The translations under genes were made by a program, and so were the position numbers. Shown here in pieces: positions 37,601-37,810 of a stretch of DNA of 37,810 nt. The notes beneath the pieces were generated by a model that saw only the letters and a program-made list of their open reading frames with translations, made no database searches and was not told the origin of the DNA. Position 1 is the stretch's first letter, and the number at the start of each line of letters is the position of its first letter. Source of the stretch: a virus; IMG/VR virus record IMGVR_UViG_3300019360_000149, positions 1-37,810 of that record. One strand, given 5' to 3'.

Positions 37601-37810
37601 GGAGCTCACCCGCGCGGTCGCGCGCTATCTGTTCAAGCTGATGGCCTATAAGGACGAGTATGAGGTGGCGCGGCTCTATACCGACGGCACCTTCGATGCC
37701 GAGTTCGGCAAGCGCTTCAAAGGCGGCAAGCTCACTTTCCACCTGGCGCCGCCGATCCTCGCCAAGACGGATCCGGTGACCGGCGTGCCCCGCAAGATGA
37801 GGTTCGGTCC
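34665..37810 (+). CDS. Indolepyruvate:ferredoxin oxidoreductase, fused (3'-partial)
   Basis: The frame runs off the window after about 1048 codons; the family is about 1150-1180. ATG 34665 has AGAGG just upstream; ATG 34644 is an in-frame alternative. Early motifs are G-Y-R-G-S-P-V-G-G-V and H-P-G-L-N-E-D-L-A. The thiamine diphosphate site is G-D-G-T-Y-N-H-S-G at 496-504 to M-T-G-G-Q near 535. An iron-sulfur site is C633, C636, C639 and C645 (C-x2-C-x2-C-x5-C). The gamma-type domain begins near 725 (G-I-G-G-T-G-V-I-T-I-G). It oxidises aryl-pyruvates from aromatic amino acid transamination to aryl-acetyl-CoA. It is a chromosomal gene; the prophage lies directly upstream and may affect its promoter. 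Confidence 0.95.
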   Translation, partial: MTQAPVSLDDKYDLTKDRVFISGPQVMVRATLAQKALDREAGLNTAGYITGYRGSPVGGVDQAFERAKAKLEPEAIKFHPGLNEDLAATAVWGSQQAEMWGEGAYDGVFSIWYGKGPGVDRSGDVLRHANAAGTSKHGGVLVMAGDDHGAESSTVPHQSEIALLDAMIPILNPAGLQELYDYSIYGWALSRFAGTWVGVKCLHDTVESTGVIEAGLHRIRPKLPTNFKMPPGGLNIRPNDDRHDQEKRLHNFKRQAAIAFAQANGLNQIVFRGGPHPKIGIASVGKSYLDTRQALEELGIDEAMAAKIGLRLLKIGLIWPLDSAVMHEFASGLDLIICVEEKRDLLETHVRELLFNDRKHAIIVGKKDEQGDNLFPVYGTLEPNQIAIAIGERILSHKHWPSVASRLEEIKGVQSRLSNIPDLLARTPYFCAGCPHNSSTILPEGARGYAGIGCHWMVQSMPTRNTHGSTQMGGEGANWVGEAPFSKRNHIFQNLGDGTYNHSGLLAIRAALASDANITYKILYNDAVAMTGGQAHDGKLSVPIVAQQMRAEGVERIAVVSDEPDKYSGAQFPAHVTFHHRDDLNAVQKEFMNVKGTSVLIYDQTCAAEKRRRRKRGEYPDPNKRVFINELVCEGCGDCGVQSNCVAIAPVETPFGRKRQIDQSACNKDYSCVKGFCPSFVTVEGGELIRGLDVKSLPGSGAVFPVLADPKLPPLDRPWSIMVTGIGGTGVITIGHILGMAAHLEGKGTGIIDMVGLSQKNGAVVSHLKIANRPEDIAAVRIAAGAADLILGCDMVTSAGEKVLAGASPERTHAVLNIAEVMPASFTQKADLKIPSDEMRLRIEGRVLKGATHLVDATRIATALMGDSIASNLFTLGFAYQKGLVPLSASSIAQAIRLNGQAVKMNLDAFLWGRRAAHDLAAVEKILGPRESKEETLDEMVARREAFLANYQDPAYAAQYAEFVAKVRQREAEVVPKSVELTRAVARYLFKLMAYKDEYEVARLYTDGTFDAEFGKRFKGGKLTFHLAPPILAKTDPVTGVPRKMRFG

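Overview
The window holds most of an integrated lambda-like (siphovirus) prophage in a GC-rich alphaproteobacterium, most likely Hyphomicrobiales (Rhizobiales). The host guess rests on a GcrA-type regulator, a DUF982 protein, a DUF6441-type tail gene, alphaproteobacterial-type operon structure and a fused indolepyruvate:ferredoxin oxidoreductase in the flanking chromosome. No integrase, CI-type repressor or excisionase is visible, so the left end of the prophage lies outside the window. The right junction lies between about 34360 and 34660. Nothing here could be searched against databases; family names come from motif recognition.

Layout. (1) 1-5741, early region: tightly overlapping genes for a NUMOD3-like repeat protein, a truncated DUF7768 gene, a GcrA homologue, a DnaA-domain-IV-like protein, a DUF1376-like replication protein, two unrecognised or regulatory proteins, a 62-aa ORF bracketed by start/stop overlaps, a ParB-domain DNA methyltransferase and a small ORF. 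(2) 5873-14901, packaging and head: small and large (GpA-type) terminase, lambda-type portal, gpW-like joiner, S49 protease with a nested in-frame scaffold start, decoration protein, major capsid protein, connector and tail-completion proteins. (3) 14926-27420, tail: tube protein, tail assembly chaperone pair joined by a -1 frameshift, tape measure, DUF1833 and NlpC/P60 tip proteins, a large gpJ-like tip protein, then two long adsorption-region proteins carrying a Sec-type and a Tat-type export signal. (4) 27434-32504, lysis and membrane cassette: several small membrane proteins, a two-domain endolysin (GH108-type muramidase plus amidase) and a Rz1-like lipoprotein overlapping the preceding gene out of frame, closed by a strong terminator. 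(5) 32596-34359, accessory genes: a zinc-ribbon-like protein, DUF982, a HigBA toxin-antitoxin pair and a small HTH regulator; the higBA promoter and the HTH-gene promoter carry near-identical palindromes over their -10 elements. (6) 34665-37810, host gene: indolepyruvate:ferredoxin oxidoreductase, cut by the window edge.

The genes work together as a standard late programme: packaging, head, tail, adsorption, lysis. The part that does not look standard is the early operon. It puts relatives of three alphaproteobacterial cell-cycle regulators (GcrA, the DNA-binding domain of DnaA, and an adenine/cytosine DNA methyltransferase) within 5 kb, which suggests the phage couples its replication or transcription to the host cell cycle. 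The second unusual area is the tail-distal pair with export signals.
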